Source: Pseudanabaena sp.
GTDB lineage: Bacteria > Cyanobacteriota > Cyanobacteriia > Pseudanabaenales > Pseudanabaenaceae
Direction: 5' to 3'
NCBI GenBank assembly: GCA_003249015.1
Contig: QBLS01000001.1
Span: forward strand, 1 to 64,000
DNA: 64,000 nucleotides
Shown here: positions 44,494 through 54,026 of the stretch, one piece after another
Layout: each line of letters starts with the position of its first letter
Position numbering within the stretch: the stretch's first letter is position 1
Translations under genes and position numbers: made by a program
Notes under the pieces: generated by a model
Told to the model about the DNA's origin: nothing
Database searches by the model: none
What the model saw: only the letters and a program-made list of their open reading frames with translations

Positions 44494-45023
44494 CATCCTT
44501 TTGCTAACAACCCCTCGGCAATTAATTGATGCCAATTCCCCAGGGCTAATTCAAACTCCTTAGTATGTAAACCCTTACGCCACAAGATCAAAGCATCTTC
44601 CCCTGTTGTTTCGTAGTACTTAGATCTTCGCCCAATTTCCTCAAAGCCAAAGTTTTTGTATAGGGCGATCGCGCTGTAGTTTGATTCTCTAACTTCGAGG
44701 GTTGCCCATTCCAATTGGCGATCGCGAGCCTTTTGCAACAATCCCCAAACAATCGCTTTACCTAGCCCTTGTCTTTGATAGTCTGTTCGCACCGCTAAGA
44801 CAGTAATATGCGCTTCTTCCAAAATAGCCCACAGACATCCAAAACCTAATAATTGGTGTTTTTCATTAACCAAGCCCAAGATGCAACTGCTAGGACTATC
44901 GATTTCTCGTTGGTAAGCCTCCAAACTCCAAAGATTGCCAAGACAGGCTTGATCAATTGTCTTTAGCTGGGATAAAAATTTGTGATCAATTTCGCTTAAA
45001 TAAAGTTGATTTGTTAAGTTCAT
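44478..45023 (-). CDS. rimI: Ribosomal-protein-alanine N-acetyltransferase RimI
   Basis: GNAT acetyltransferase of 181 residues, homologous to RimI, which acetylates the N-terminus of ribosomal protein S18. The acetyl-CoA site is VRTDYQRQGLGKAIVWGLLQ and the C-terminal motif is EVRESNYSAIALYKNFGFEEIGRR (read in parts). The last residues (WCLVN) are encoded inside a palindrome, so the C-terminus may have been altered by repeat insertion. Divergent from the permease gene. Confidence 0.88.
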   Translation of the reverse strand: MNLTNQLYLSEIDHKFLSQLKTIDQACLGNLWSLEAYQREIDSPSSCILGLVNEKHQLLGFGCLWAILEEAHITVLAVRTDYQRQGLGKAIVWGLLQKARDRQLEWATLEVRESNYSAIALYKNFGFEEIGRRSKYYETTGEDALILWRKGLHTKEFELALGNWHQLIAEGLLAKGWCLVN

Positions 45024-45136
45024 GTATTAATAGTTAAGCTATCTCAAATATTTAAACGAAAAGTGACTTTCGCTCACGTAAGTATCTTCAAACTACTGTA
45101 CGCCTCATCAATGCACACTACTATCAGCTAATTGCC

Positions 45137-45979
45137 ATGTCAGAAATAACGATAGCGGTATATCTGGGTGGGGCTAGCTTTTTGGCTTGGATTGTCAGTA
45201 CCTTGGCTGGTGGTGGCAGTCCCTTCATATTGATCCCGTTGGTCAATTTACTAATGGGTGCTAGTGCCGTCCCGCCCATTATTACAATCGGTATGTTTTT
45301 GGGCAATGCTCATAGAGTGTTTTTGTTTTGGCGCAGTATTAATTGGGAACTTACAGCTTGGTATGCTCCATCTGCAATCTTGGGATCTTTCTTGGGAGCT
45401 TACACTTTTACAAAGATTCACTTAGATTGGTTACAGCTAGTCATCGGAATTTTTTTAATTGTGAGTGCAGTTTTATTCTTTCTCGAAAAAGAAACCACTG
45501 CAAATGTGAAATTAGCCCAACCTAATGCGGAAATTTTATCGCTGGAGTCTGGATGTGGAGACGAAAATAAGCATCTGCCTAAACCTAAATTTGAACTAAA
45601 GGCTTGGCATATTGTACCTGCGGGATTTCTCAAAGCTTATGTATCAGGACTAGTTGGTACTACTGGTCCCGTACTGAATCCTTTTTATCTAAGTTATGGA
45701 TTAGTCAAGGAACAGATGCTGGCTACTAAAGCCACCCATGTGGTGATCATTCACTTAGTTAAAATCATTACCTATGGGGCATTTTCGGCAATGTCGAGGG
45801 AACAAGTAGTAGCGGGATTAGCGATCGGCTGCGCTGCCATACCTGCCAATCTAGTGGGAAAGTATCTACTTAGCCGCATGAGTGCCCAACAATTCCGCCA
45901 AGTTGTTCTTGCCTTCATGGCGATTGGGGGAATGTGGATGCTGTGGGGGCAAAGGAATTTGTTTTTAGAAATACTTTAG
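45137..45979 (+). CDS. TauE/SafE family permease
   Basis: 280-residue inner-membrane protein with about seven or eight hydrophobic segments. Features of the family are VSTLAGGGSPFILIPLVNLL at the first helices and LKAYVSGLVGTTGPVLNPFY at the start of the second half. Family members export sulphite, sulphoacetate or related anions; the substrate here is unknown. A hydrophilic loop rich in Glu/Lys lies at about 115-155. Single gene. Confidence 0.87.
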   Translation: MSEITIAVYLGGASFLAWIVSTLAGGGSPFILIPLVNLLMGASAVPPIITIGMFLGNAHRVFLFWRSINWELTAWYAPSAILGSFLGAYTFTKIHLDWLQLVIGIFLIVSAVLFFLEKETTANVKLAQPNAEILSLESGCGDENKHLPKPKFELKAWHIVPAGFLKAYVSGLVGTTGPVLNPFYLSYGLVKEQMLATKATHVVIIHLVKIITYGAFSAMSREQVVAGLAIGCAAIPANLVGKYLLSRMSAQQFRQVVLAFMAIGGMWMLWGQRNLFLEIL

Positions 45980-46232
45980 AAGAGTCTTGAACTAAATCTG
46001 TGCAAATCATCAACTGGATCTCCCGTTCGCGCAAAGAGTCCCTTTGATCAGTCACATAGGCAACAAAAAATCATAAATATTGAGCTAGATAACCCTTAAA
46101 ACTCAAATATTATTCCTAAGACATATCTTTAAGTTTTGGTTAAAAAGGAGTGAGATCCGTACACACAGAATGCTGCTAGGGCTGTGCTAGTATTAACTCT
46201 AACCAGAACGCAGCAAAGTATGGGGTAATGCC
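45980..46232. other. clpC upstream region
   Basis: 253 bp holding the clpC promoter. No CtsR-type repeat or other known operator could be recognised, and no palindrome of the local families is present. Confidence 0.5.
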
Positions 46233-48722
46233 ATGTTTGAACGCTTTACAGAAAAAGCAATTAAAGTAATCATGCTGGCTCAAGAGGAAGCGCGCCGCCT
46301 CGGTCATAACTTTGTCGGCACAGAGCAAATCCTATTGGGTCTAATCGGAGAAGGAACTGGCGTTGCCGCCAAAGTACTTAAGTCCATGGGTGTAAACCTC
46401 AAAGACGCTCGTATTGAGGTTGAAAAGATCATCGGACGCGGCTCTGGTTTTGTCGCAGTCGAAATTCCTTTCACTCCTCGCGCAAAAAGAGTCCTAGAGT
46501 TATCCTTGGAAGAAGCTCGCCAGTTAGGACATAACTACATCGGTACTGAGCATTTATTGCTAGGGTTAATTCGCGAAGGCGAAGGTGTCGCCGCTAGAGT
46601 TTTAGAAAATCTTGGCGTTGATCTATCCAAGGTTCGCACACAAGTGATTAGGATGCTCGGAGAAACAGCCGAAGTATCCGCAGGTGGCGGTTCATCGGGA
46701 CGCACCAAAACGCCAACTCTTGATGAATTTGGCTCAAATTTGACCCAACTTGCCCAAGATGGCAAACTAGACCCTGTAGTTGGTCGTGAGAAAGAAATTG
46801 AACGAGTGATCCAGATCCTTGGTCGCCGCACCAAGAACAACCCAGTTCTATTTGGTGAACCAGGTGTTGGTAAAACTGCGATCGCTGAAGGTCTGGCACA
46901 GCGCATTTCTAATAGTGATATCCCTGACATTTTGCAAGAAAAGCGGGTTGTCACTCTCGATATCGGTTTGCTCGTAGCAGGTACCAAATATCGTGGTGAG
47001 TTTGAGGAACGCCTCAAAAAGATCATGGAAGAAATCCGCACGGCTGGCAATGTGATCTTGGTAATTGATGAAGTCCATACCTTGATTGGTGCTGGTGCTG
47101 CGGAAGGCGCTATCGATGCCGCTAATATTCTGAAGCCAGCCCTTGCTCGTGGTGAATTGCAATGCATTGGGGCAACCACCCTTGATGAATATCGTAAACA
47201 CATTGAGAGAGATGCTGCCCTAGAACGTCGCTTCCAGCCCGTCATGGTTGGCGAACCTAGTGTTGAAGAAACCATCGAAATCTTGATCGGTTTACGTCAG
47301 CGCTACGAAGAACATCACAAGCTCAAGATTGATGATGAAGCGTTAGTTGCTGCCGCTAAGCTAGCCGATCGCTACATTAGTGATCGATTCTTGCCTGATA
47401 AAGCGATCGACCTTGTTGACGAAGCTGGTTCCCGTGTCCGCTTGATCAACTCCCAGCTTCCTCCTGCTGCCAAGGAACTTGACAAAGAATTGCGTCAAGC
47501 TCTGAAGGACAAGGATGATGCCGTGCGTAAGCAAGACTTTGATAAAGCTGCTGAGCTACGCGATAAAGAGATTGATCTCAAGCAAAAAATTCGCGCTCTT
47601 AGCCAAACTAAGAAAGCCGAAACACCTCTCGAAGATGCACCTGAAATTAGGGTCACTGAAGAGGATATTGCCTACATTGTCAGCTCTTGGACTGGCGTAC
47701 CTGTCCTTAAGATTACCGAATCAGAATCTGCCAAGCTCATGCAGATGGAGGAAACTCTCCATGGTCGTGTGATTGGTCAAGACGAAGCTGTAAAAGCAAT
47801 TTCCCGCGCTATCCGCCGTGCCCGTGTCGGTCTAAAGAGTCCTGATCGCCCGATCGCTAGCTTTATTTTCTCAGGGCCCACAGGTGTTGGTAAAACCGAG
47901 CTAACTAAGGCACTTGCCTCTTACTTCTTCGGCTCTGAAGAAGCGATGATTCGGCTTGATATGTCGGAATACATGGAACGTCACACCGTTTCCAAACTGA
48001 TCGGCTCACCCCCTGGCTATGTCGGTTACAACGAAGGCGGTCAGTTGACCGAAGCAGTACGTCGCCGTCCTTACACCGTGGTGCTGTTCGATGAAATCGA
48101 AAAGGCTCACCCTGATGTCTTTAACTTGTTGTTACAAGTTTTGGAAGATGGACGCTTGACTGATTCCAAAGGGCGCACCGTTGACTTTAAAAATACCCTC
48201 CTGATCATGACCTCCAACGTTGGTTCTAAGGTCATTGAGAAAGGTGGTGGCGGACTTGGCTTTGACTTCGCTGCTAGCCAAGAAGATGGACTGTATACCC
48301 GCATTAGATCATTGGTTAACGAAGAACTAAAGCAATACTTCCGTCCAGAGTTTCTCAACCGTCTTGATGAAATTATCGTCTTCCGTCAGTTGACCAAGCC
48401 TGAGGTCAAGGAAATTGCCGATCTCATGCTCAACGAGTTCTTCAAGCGGATGCTTGCCAAGGATATCGTCTTGACTGTGACTGACCGCTTCAAGGATCTG
48501 TTAGTCCAAGAAGGGTACAACCCTAGCTATGGAGCACGTCCATTACGCCGCGCGATTATGCGTCTTCTCGAAGACTCCCTTGCTGAAGAAATCCTCACAG
48601 GTAAGGTGCGCGAAGGTGCATCCGTAACTGTTGATGTTGATGACGACGGCAAAGTTAGAGTCATCGAGCAAGAATCAATTAGTGGTTCAGAAAACAACCT
48701 TCAGTTGCTACCTTCTGCGTAG
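46233..48722 (+). CDS. clpC: ATP-dependent Clp protease ATPase subunit ClpC
   Basis: 829-residue Hsp100 unfoldase partner of ClpP. Two Clp_N repeats at about 1-145, first AAA module with Walker [10 protein letters not shown] at about 208 and [13 protein letters not shown] domain at about 427-463 ([18 protein letters not shown]), second AAA module with GPTGVGKTE at about 548. The ClpP-docking loop is KGGGGLGF. Length and order are those of cyanobacterial ClpC, an essential protein. Monocistronic, followed by a terminator-like hairpin. Confidence 0.97.
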   Translation: MFERFTEKAIKVIMLAQEEARRLGHNFVGTEQILLGLIGEGTGVAAKVLKSMGVNLKDARIEVEKIIGRGSGFVAVEIPFTPRAKRVLELSLEEARQLGHNYIGTEHLLLGLIREGEGVAARVLENLGVDLSKVRTQVIRMLGETAEVSAGGGSSGRTKTPTLDEFGSNLTQLAQDGKLDPVVGREKEIERVIQILGRRTKNNPVLFGEPGVGKTAIAEGLAQRISNSDIPDILQEKRVVTLDIGLLVAGTKYRGEFEERLKKIMEEIRTAGNVILVIDEVHTLIGAGAAEGAIDAANILKPALARGELQCIGATTLDEYRKHIERDAALERRFQPVMVGEPSVEETIEILIGLRQRYEEHHKLKIDDEALVAAAKLADRYISDRFLPDKAIDLVDEAGSRVRLINSQLPPAAKELDKELRQALKDKDDAVRKQDFDKAAELRDKEIDLKQKIRALSQTKKAETPLEDAPEIRVTEEDIAYIVSSWTGVPVLKITESESAKLMQMEETLHGRVIGQDEAVKAISRAIRRARVGLKSPDRPIASFIFSGPTGVGKTELTKALASYFFGSEEAMIRLDMSEYMERHTVSKLIGSPPGYVGYNEGGQLTEAVRRRPYTVVLFDEIEKAHPDVFNLLLQVLEDGRLTDSKGRTVDFKNTLLIMTSNVGSKVIEKGGGGLGFDFAASQEDGLYTRIRSLVNEELKQYFRPEFLNRLDEIIVFRQLTKPEVKEIADLMLNEFFKRMLAKDIVLTVTDRFKDLLVQEGYNPSYGARPLRRAIMRLLEDSLAEEILTGKVREGASVTVDVDDDGKVRVIEQESISGSENNLQLLPSA

Positions 48723-48730
48723 ACATTACT

Positions 48731-48762
48731 ATAAGACAAGGGGCTTCAGCCCCTTATCTTAT
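48731..48762 (+). terminator. clpC terminator hairpin
   Basis: 14-bp arms at 48731-48744 and 48749-48762 with one mismatch, GC-rich core AGGGGC, 8 bp past the clpC stop. Not of the shared palindrome families. Confidence 0.75.
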
Positions 48763-48790
48763 AGGTACATTTTTTGTACATTTTGAAACT

Positions 48791-48843
48791 CCCAAATATC
48801 TTTGTGCATCATGGCTCTGCTGCGATGTGCAAAGATATTTTGG
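48791..48843. repeat. Imperfect 20-bp inverted repeat in clpC-minC spacer
   Basis: Arms 48791-48810 and 48824-48843 pair at 17 of 20 positions (AAATATCTTTGTGCATC type). It lies 120 bp before minC. A 64-codon frame through it looks spurious. Confidence 0.6.
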
Positions 48844-48964
48844 TACTACTCCAAGCCTCGACAGGCTGTTTTATTCAAAGTTTCAGAAGCGCCGCAACTT
48901 ACTTTTGCAACCTAAGTAAAGCAGTTATCTCTACATATTTTGGGATTTTTAGAAAACAAGCTTC

Positions 48965-50041
48965 ATGAATGTAAATGAGCGTGTCACAGCCGTCAAAAGC
49001 AATCCTCCGCCACTGGCCAGAAATCAGCCTAGTGCGGAGGATTTGTCGTATGCGGAAATGCCTGAAGTTATCGTCACCGAATCTCCTGATGAACCTACGG
49101 GTAATATCCCTGCACCTTTGACGATCGCTGATGTCGAAGGCGGCGAACTTAAGCCCCTAAAGTCTGCCATAAAGGATTCCTTACAGTCCAAGCCTGTTGA
49201 AGCTGAAGTGTTTCAAGTTCGGTTTAAAACTTTAGAAGGCAAACTTAATCTGCTTCTACCTACCGAAAAGAAAGCACAACGAGAATTTGGTCAACATCAA
49301 GGTAATCCCAAAGCAGAACAGGAAGAAGTTGCCAAGTTAATCCAAATGTTTGGCAATGGTGAGCAACCTGCTGGTGCATCTGATCAAGGTTTAATGGGTG
49401 TGACATGGGAAGAAATCCTGACCCAGCTTGAGCAACGGATGACTGCGAGTGGTAACGAATGGAAGCCACGTACTCAGGTGTACTTGCAGGCAGGCGATCG
49501 CCTACTTGACGGTCGCCAACTCCAAGAAATATTTGAATCACTCCAAAATCACCAACTCTTGCTACATTGTGTTGTCACTAACCGCCGCCAAACTGCAATT
49601 AACGCCGCGAGTATGGGGCTATGTGTAGAGCAGGGGACTGTATTTCGAGAACTGTTAGGATTTAATCCCATTCCTGATGCGCCAACCGATGACCCTTTGT
49701 ACATTAAGATGACTGTGAGATCTGGTGTCGAAATTAGGCATTCAGGCAGTATCATTGTCTTCGGTGATGTTAATGCTGGTGCAGAGCTAATTTCAGAAGG
49801 CGATATTATTGTTTGTGGAAAACTCAAGGGTATGGCTCATGCTGGCTCTAAAGGAAATGCCCAATCAATTGTCTTGGCTTCTCATTTAGATGCTACCCAA
49901 ATTAGGATTGCTAGTTTGATTGCCCGTGTTGAGAGTCCTAGCACCTACTTTTCTCCAGAGGTAGCTTTTGTTAGTCAGCAGGGTGTGCCTGTGATTCAGA
50001 TTGTTCAAGTTGTTGATTACTACTCAAGAAACAGAAGTTAG
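48965..50041 (+). CDS. minC: Septum-site determining protein MinC
   Basis: 358-residue inhibitor of FtsZ assembly. A Pro-rich N-terminal extension (about 1-75) precedes the FtsZ-acting N domain (VFQVRFKTLEGKLNLLL onward). The C-terminal beta-helix that binds MinD begins at about residue 248 (MTVRSGVEIRHSGSIIVFGD, then INVCG-like IIVCGKLKGMAHAG). First gene of minC-minD-minE, 61 bp before minD. Confidence 0.93.
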   Translation: MNVNERVTAVKSNPPPLARNQPSAEDLSYAEMPEVIVTESPDEPTGNIPAPLTIADVEGGELKPLKSAIKDSLQSKPVEAEVFQVRFKTLEGKLNLLLPTEKKAQREFGQHQGNPKAEQEEVAKLIQMFGNGEQPAGASDQGLMGVTWEEILTQLEQRMTASGNEWKPRTQVYLQAGDRLLDGRQLQEIFESLQNHQLLLHCVVTNRRQTAINAASMGLCVEQGTVFRELLGFNPIPDAPTDDPLYIKMTVRSGVEIRHSGSIIVFGDVNAGAELISEGDIIVCGKLKGMAHAGSKGNAQSIVLASHLDATQIRIASLIARVESPSTYFSPEVAFVSQQGVPVIQIVQVVDYYSRNRS

Positions 50042-50102
50042 TGCTATCAAATTTTCACCAATCTCTAAGATGTTATCCCTCTCTAATCAGTAATTCGTAA
50101 AC

Positions 50103-50906
50103 ATGAGTCGCATTATCGTTGTTACCTCTGGTAAAGGTGGTGTCGGCAAGACCACATCTTCAGCTAATCTTGGCATGGCACTTGCTAAACTCGGTCGCAA
50201 GGTTGTCCTAGTAGATGCTGACTTTGGCTTGCGAAATCTCGACCTGCTACTGGGATTAGAAAATCGCATCGTATATACGGCTTTAGAAGTAATTGCCAGA
50301 GAATGCAAACTCGATCAAGCATTGGTTAAAGATAAGCGCCAGCCTAATTTATCTTTGTTAGCGGCTCCACAAACTCGCAACAAAACTGTGATCACGGCAG
50401 CACATATGAAAGCTCTTGTTGAAGTTTTGGGAAGATATTTTGACTATGTGTTGATTGATTGCCCTGCGGGAATTGAATCTGGGTTTCAAAATGCGATCGC
50501 TGGGGCAAAGGAGGCAATTGTGGTTACGACTCCCGAAATATCGGCAGTCCGCGATGCTGACCGTGTAGTTGGTTTACTAGAAGCCAATCGAATTACTGAC
50601 ATTAAACTGATTCTTAATCGGATTCGCCCAGCAATGGTAAAAAACAACGACATGATGAGCGTTGAAGATGTGTTGGATATTTTGTCAGTTAAACTGATTG
50701 GCGTAATTCCTGATGACGAGCAAGTGATCGTTTCTACCAATAAAGGGGAACCATTGGTGTTGTCAGATAAACTATCTCAGGCTGGGATTGCTTATGAAAA
50801 CGTAGCGAAGCGTCTTGAGGGGAAGGAGGTTGAGTTTTTACAACTTGAAGCTCCACCCAAGGGCTTTTTTGCTAAGCTAACAGGCTGGATTACTGGTAAC
50901 TCTTGA
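50103..50906 (+). CDS. minD: Septum-site determining ATPase MinD
   Basis: 267-residue ParA-like ATPase. The deviant Walker A GKGGVGKTT is at residues 10-18 with the signature Lys11. Walker B-like VLIDCPAGIESG is present. The C-terminal amphipathic membrane-targeting helix is GFFAKLTGWITGNS. Recruits MinC to the membrane and is displaced by MinE. Its stop is 8 bp before the preferred minE ATG. Confidence 0.97.
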   Translation: MSRIIVVTSGKGGVGKTTSSANLGMALAKLGRKVVLVDADFGLRNLDLLLGLENRIVYTALEVIARECKLDQALVKDKRQPNLSLLAAPQTRNKTVITAAHMKALVEVLGRYFDYVLIDCPAGIESGFQNAIAGAKEAIVVTTPEISAVRDADRVVGLLEANRITDIKLILNRIRPAMVKNNDMMSVEDVLDILSVKLIGVIPDDEQVIVSTNKGEPLVLSDKLSQAGIAYENVAKRLEGKEVEFLQLEAPPKGFFAKLTGWITGNS

Positions 50907-50914
50907 GGTTTGAG

Positions 50915-51670
50915 ATGATTTCCACACTGCTTGATCGCCTATTTCAAAGAAGTAATGTTCCCAGTGGAGCAAAGGTTAAGCAGCGTCTAAAATTTATCCT
51001 TGCCCATGATCGGGCGGCGATTGAACCGCAAGTATTTGACAATATGCGCCATGAGATCATGCGAGTTGTGTCGCGGTATGTGGAATTAGATGAAGGATCG
51101 TTAGATATTCGTCTTGAGTCGGACAAGCGGATGACGGCTCTAATCGCCAATTTACCGATTCGGATGGTGCGGGAGCAATTACCTGATTTGATCTCTCTAT
51201 TTGATGAGTCCAAAGACGACGCTAATTTAGGAGAAATTGTGCAGAGCGATTCCTTAGCATTAGAAATGGACTTGTCGGCAGAAGCAGCTCTTGATGCGAT
51301 CACTGCCAAGGAAAAAGCTGAGGATAGTGTCAATGCAATTACTCAAATTGCAGTGGAAAGTTCGGAAACAGTTGAGGAAAGGACTGTAGAAGTTGGCAAT
51401 AAACTAAGGACAGCTGCCAATGAGTCTCAGATAGAGCAGGTTGAAGAAATTAATATTACTGTACCTTTGGATCTAGCCGAGCCGAAGCCAGAGCCAACGA
51501 TTGTCCAAATTGTTGAAACAGTTGATACGGTTGAAAATGTCACTAGTTCTGAGCCAATCGAGCCCCTTGATGGCAGTTTAATGGGGCAAGATCAAGTTGA
51601 CCAATTGGAGTTATATCTCGATATACCTAGATCTCTGGAGTCTCAAGAAATCGTAGTTGATCCTGAGTAA
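50915..51670 (+). CDS. minE: MinE with long acidic C-terminal extension
   Basis: Topological regulator of MinCD. Residues 1-90 match MinE: membrane-targeting helix MISTLLDRLFQR, then AKVKQRLKFILAHDRAAIEP and the beta-strand domain. The family is normally about 90-100 residues; here a further roughly 155 residues follow, rich in Glu, Ala, Thr and Val with a Pro-rich segment (DLAEPKPEPTIVQIVETVD), ending in LDIPRSLESQEIVVDPE. The frame opens at TTG 50903, but ATG 50915 with a GAGG ribosome-binding site is preferred. The extension has no recognised domain and is probably disordered. Confidence 0.93.
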   Translation: MISTLLDRLFQRSNVPSGAKVKQRLKFILAHDRAAIEPQVFDNMRHEIMRVVSRYVELDEGSLDIRLESDKRMTALIANLPIRMVREQLPDLISLFDESKDDANLGEIVQSDSLALEMDLSAEAALDAITAKEKAEDSVNAITQIAVESSETVEERTVEVGNKLRTAANESQIEQVEEINITVPLDLAEPKPEPTIVQIVETVDTVENVTSSEPIEPLDGSLMGQDQVDQLELYLDIPRSLESQEIVVDPE

Positions 51671-51936
51671 TATCAATTTACAAAAGTGCGACTACAGCTA
51701 CAAATTAAAAATCAAACCCTGTAAGTTTTTTTAAATTAAGAAACGGCATAGCTATTTCTTAATTTGGTATAAGTAACTAGGCGCAATTAAATATAAAATC
51801 CTAAAACCTTTAGTGCAGGCGCAGCGTGCGCCACAGGTTTCAGATCTGGTTTTTAATTTCAACAGACAAGTGAAAAAACGAATGGCAGCGCTTAGCGTCG
51901 CCACTTGTATTTTAGTAATTACACCGTAAATTAATT
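51671..51936. repeat. Spacer with composite repeat and decayed palindromes
   Basis: Holds a copy of the roughly 100-bp repeat, with perfect 11-bp arms AAATTAAGAAA (51733-51743) and 51755-51765 ending in GGTATAA. It is followed by decayed family B remnants up to about 51912. No gene. Confidence 0.65.
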
Positions 51937-53160
51937 TTGCAGCGATTTCCCTTTGACTTTAATGATTTACCAACACCGACCTATCTCGTGGGGGGATGGG
52001 TAAGAGATCGTCTTTTACATCGGCAAGGAAAATATCTGGATTTAGATTTTGTGTTGCCAGCAAAGGCGGTAGAAACTGCACGGAAGATCGCCAGTAAATA
52101 TAAGGCAGGTTTTGTCGTGCTAGATGCAGAGAGGCAGATTGCTAGGGTTGTATTTCCCAATGGCACAGCGGATTTTGCTCAGCAGATGGGTAATAGTTTA
52201 GTTGTCGACCTAGGACGACGCGACTTTTGTATGAATGCGATCGCAATCGAATGTCATCAGCTAGAACTAGCCGAAACTGAGTTTTTATCAGAGCAAGATT
52301 GCATTGATCCTTTTAAGGGAATTGATGACTTAAAAGCCCAGCAAATTAGAATGGTCAATCCTGAAAACTTGGCTGAAGATCCCTTAAGAATATTAAGAGG
52401 ATATCGACAGTCGGCACAATTGGGATTTGCTATCGAAAATTTAACTCGACAGGTACTCATCAAACTTGCACCAACCTTAGGCTCTGTTGCAGCGGAGCGA
52501 GTGCGGACAGAATTAGGCTATTTGCTTACCGTCCCTAATGGTAGTAAGTGGATCATGGAAATGATCGGCGATCGCATTCTTGAAAGTTGGCTACCCAGAC
52601 AGCACTTGAGCCTCCAGCGATTTAGCAAAATTGAAAATGTAATAGCAAGACTACTAATTCAATTTCCTCACTTAGATCTATTTATAACTAAAAATATTTC
52701 TGGCGATCGCCAAGCACTCGAAGTTATCAAGTTAGCAGCTCTAACTGACAGCGCCACTACTTTAGAACCATTGGGGCTAAGCCGTGCTGAACACCGTTGG
52801 CTAGTAGGGATTTTGCGTTATTTACCGCAGTTTATAAAATTATTAGATTGCGACTCTGCTTCGGCACAATATAAATTCTTTCAAACCACCCTAGAATTTT
52901 TTCCTGCGATCGCAGCTTTGGCGATCGCGGAAGGACAACCCGTGGAATTAATTTATCCTTGGCTACAGCGTTGGCTCGATCCTAATGATGCGATCGCCTA
53001 TCCTGTGACATTAATTACAGGCAATGATCTGCAAAAGGATTTGGGAATCGCTCCTAGTCCCAAAATTGGTGAATTACTGGAGATTGTGAAAATCGCCCAA
53101 GTTGAAGGCAAAGTTAAATCTAAAGAAGAAGCCCTGTTACTAATTAGTCAGACCATATAA
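51937..53160 (+). CDS. CCA-adding enzyme / poly(A) polymerase family nucleotidyltransferase
   Basis: 407-residue class II nucleotidyltransferase. N-terminal motifs are YLVGGWVRDRLL and the catalytic DxD in LDLDFVLP, then RRDFCMNAIAIE and EDPLRILRGYRQSAQLGF. The family includes tRNA CCA-adding, CC-adding, A-adding and poly(A) enzymes. Cyanobacteria can split these jobs between two proteins, so the exact activity is open. The start is TTG at 51937, immediately before the conserved core. Convergent with ssb. Confidence 0.88.
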   Translation: MQRFPFDFNDLPTPTYLVGGWVRDRLLHRQGKYLDLDFVLPAKAVETARKIASKYKAGFVVLDAERQIARVVFPNGTADFAQQMGNSLVVDLGRRDFCMNAIAIECHQLELAETEFLSEQDCIDPFKGIDDLKAQQIRMVNPENLAEDPLRILRGYRQSAQLGFAIENLTRQVLIKLAPTLGSVAAERVRTELGYLLTVPNGSKWIMEMIGDRILESWLPRQHLSLQRFSKIENVIARLLIQFPHLDLFITKNISGDRQALEVIKLAALTDSATTLEPLGLSRAEHRWLVGILRYLPQFIKLLDCDSASAQYKFFQTTLEFFPAIAALAIAEGQPVELIYPWLQRWLDPNDAIAYPVTLITGNDLQKDLGIAPSPKIGELLEIVKIAQVEGKVKSKEEALLLISQTI

Positions 53161-53197
53161 ATTTTCGATAGCGCGGCTGTGCCGCGCTATCGAAAAT
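53161..53197. terminator. Palindrome between nucleotidyltransferase and ssb
   Basis: Perfect 17-bp arms at 53161-53177 and 53181-53197, loop TGT, beginning on the base after the stop codon. It shares the GCGCGGCTGTGCCGCGC core with 15127-15161 but has a different outer arm (TTTTCGATA instead of TTTTTGATG). Confidence 0.8.
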
Positions 53198-53238
53198 CTG
53201 GTTCCGCAAGAATAAATCAACACGGCGCTTTATTCTTG

Positions 53239-53715
53239 TTAGAACGGAATGTCATCATAGTCTGGAGTATTAGACGCAGGCGGCGTGTAACCAGTTGACA
53301 TGGGGACGGTTGAGGGATTGCCATAGCTTGCAGTTGGCACACTTGCTGGCGGAGCACTGCTGAACGACTGTTTAGGGGAGCTTGGAGCCGAAGCTGTTGA
53401 AGAACTGCTAATCCCACCCGTAATTGCATGGACACGTTGAGCAATTAATTCGGTTCGCTTTTCTTTATATGTACCTCGATCTACGGTATCAAGGCGGAGC
53501 CGACCTTCCACTACCACTTGATCGCCCTTATGATAACTTGCCATAATCTCGTCTGCTAAGTTATTCCAACCCACAACTTTGATGCGATAGGGAGCCTCTT
53601 CAGCACGGCTGCCTGCAAACTGCACCAAAAATGACGCGATCGAACTTTGATTGTCAGGAGTACGACGTAGCTCTGGATCGGTTAGCAATTCTGCCATTAA
53701 GACAATAGAATTCAT
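53239..53715 (-). CDS. ssb: Single-stranded DNA-binding protein
   Basis: 158-residue SSB. OB fold with MNSIVLMAELLTDPELRR, KVVGWNNLADEIMASYHKGD and VVVEGRLRLDTVDRGTYKEK. A Ser/Pro/Thr-rich linker leads to the acidic tip DYDDIPF that binds partner proteins. Normal length for cyanobacterial SSB. A small upstream frame ends with ATGA overlapping the ssb start. Confidence 0.95.
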   Translation of the reverse strand: MNSIVLMAELLTDPELRRTPDNQSSIASFLVQFAGSRAEEAPYRIKVVGWNNLADEIMASYHKGDQVVVEGRLRLDTVDRGTYKEKRTELIAQRVHAITGGISSSSTASAPSSPKQSFSSAPPASVPTASYGNPSTVPMSTGYTPPASNTPDYDDIPF

Positions 53716-53900
53716 AGAAGTTTGGCGATAGCTTGTAGCTTATTTGTACTAGCAATCATATCGCGATCGCTGAGTATTTCTTTAAAAAACAAGAAGAGAA
53801 TGGTATCGCTTTGTGTTGCTAACAGTCTAGATTGGCTAAGCAGAGTCAAAACCCATTTTTCTGATAGATGGTCTGTTACTAATTTTGCACACAAATCCAA
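53712..53900 (-). CDS. Possible small protein coupled to ssb, 62 residues
   Basis: Uncertain. A 62-codon frame starts with ATG at 53900 and its stop overlaps the ssb ATG as ATGA. The product is a predicted amphipathic helical peptide (TLLSQSRLLATQSDTILFLF, then FKEILSDRD) with no family I recognise. The overlap suggests coupling, but it may be chance, because the opposite strand is also open here. Confidence 0.3.
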   Translation of the reverse strand: MDLCAKLVTDHLSEKWVLTLLSQSRLLATQSDTILFLFFKEILSDRDMIASTNKLQAIAKLL

Positions 53901-54026
53901 AATTCTTACAGTGGGCTTTATTCTTCAAAACAATTTTGGGTTTTTAAGTACAATACAGGCAATATCTTGAACGCATTGAGATGCACCACCGTATATACTT
54001 TGCTTAGAAACACTATCCAAGTGTAT

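Noticed and set aside
46535-47275. 246-codon frame on the minus strand inside clpC
   Set aside because: Lies antisense to a fully conserved ATPase domain and has Ser/Arg/Pro-rich composition typical of a shadow frame.
48774-48968. 64-codon frame between clpC and minC
   Set aside because: Passes through an inverted repeat and overlaps the minC start; no ribosome-binding site.
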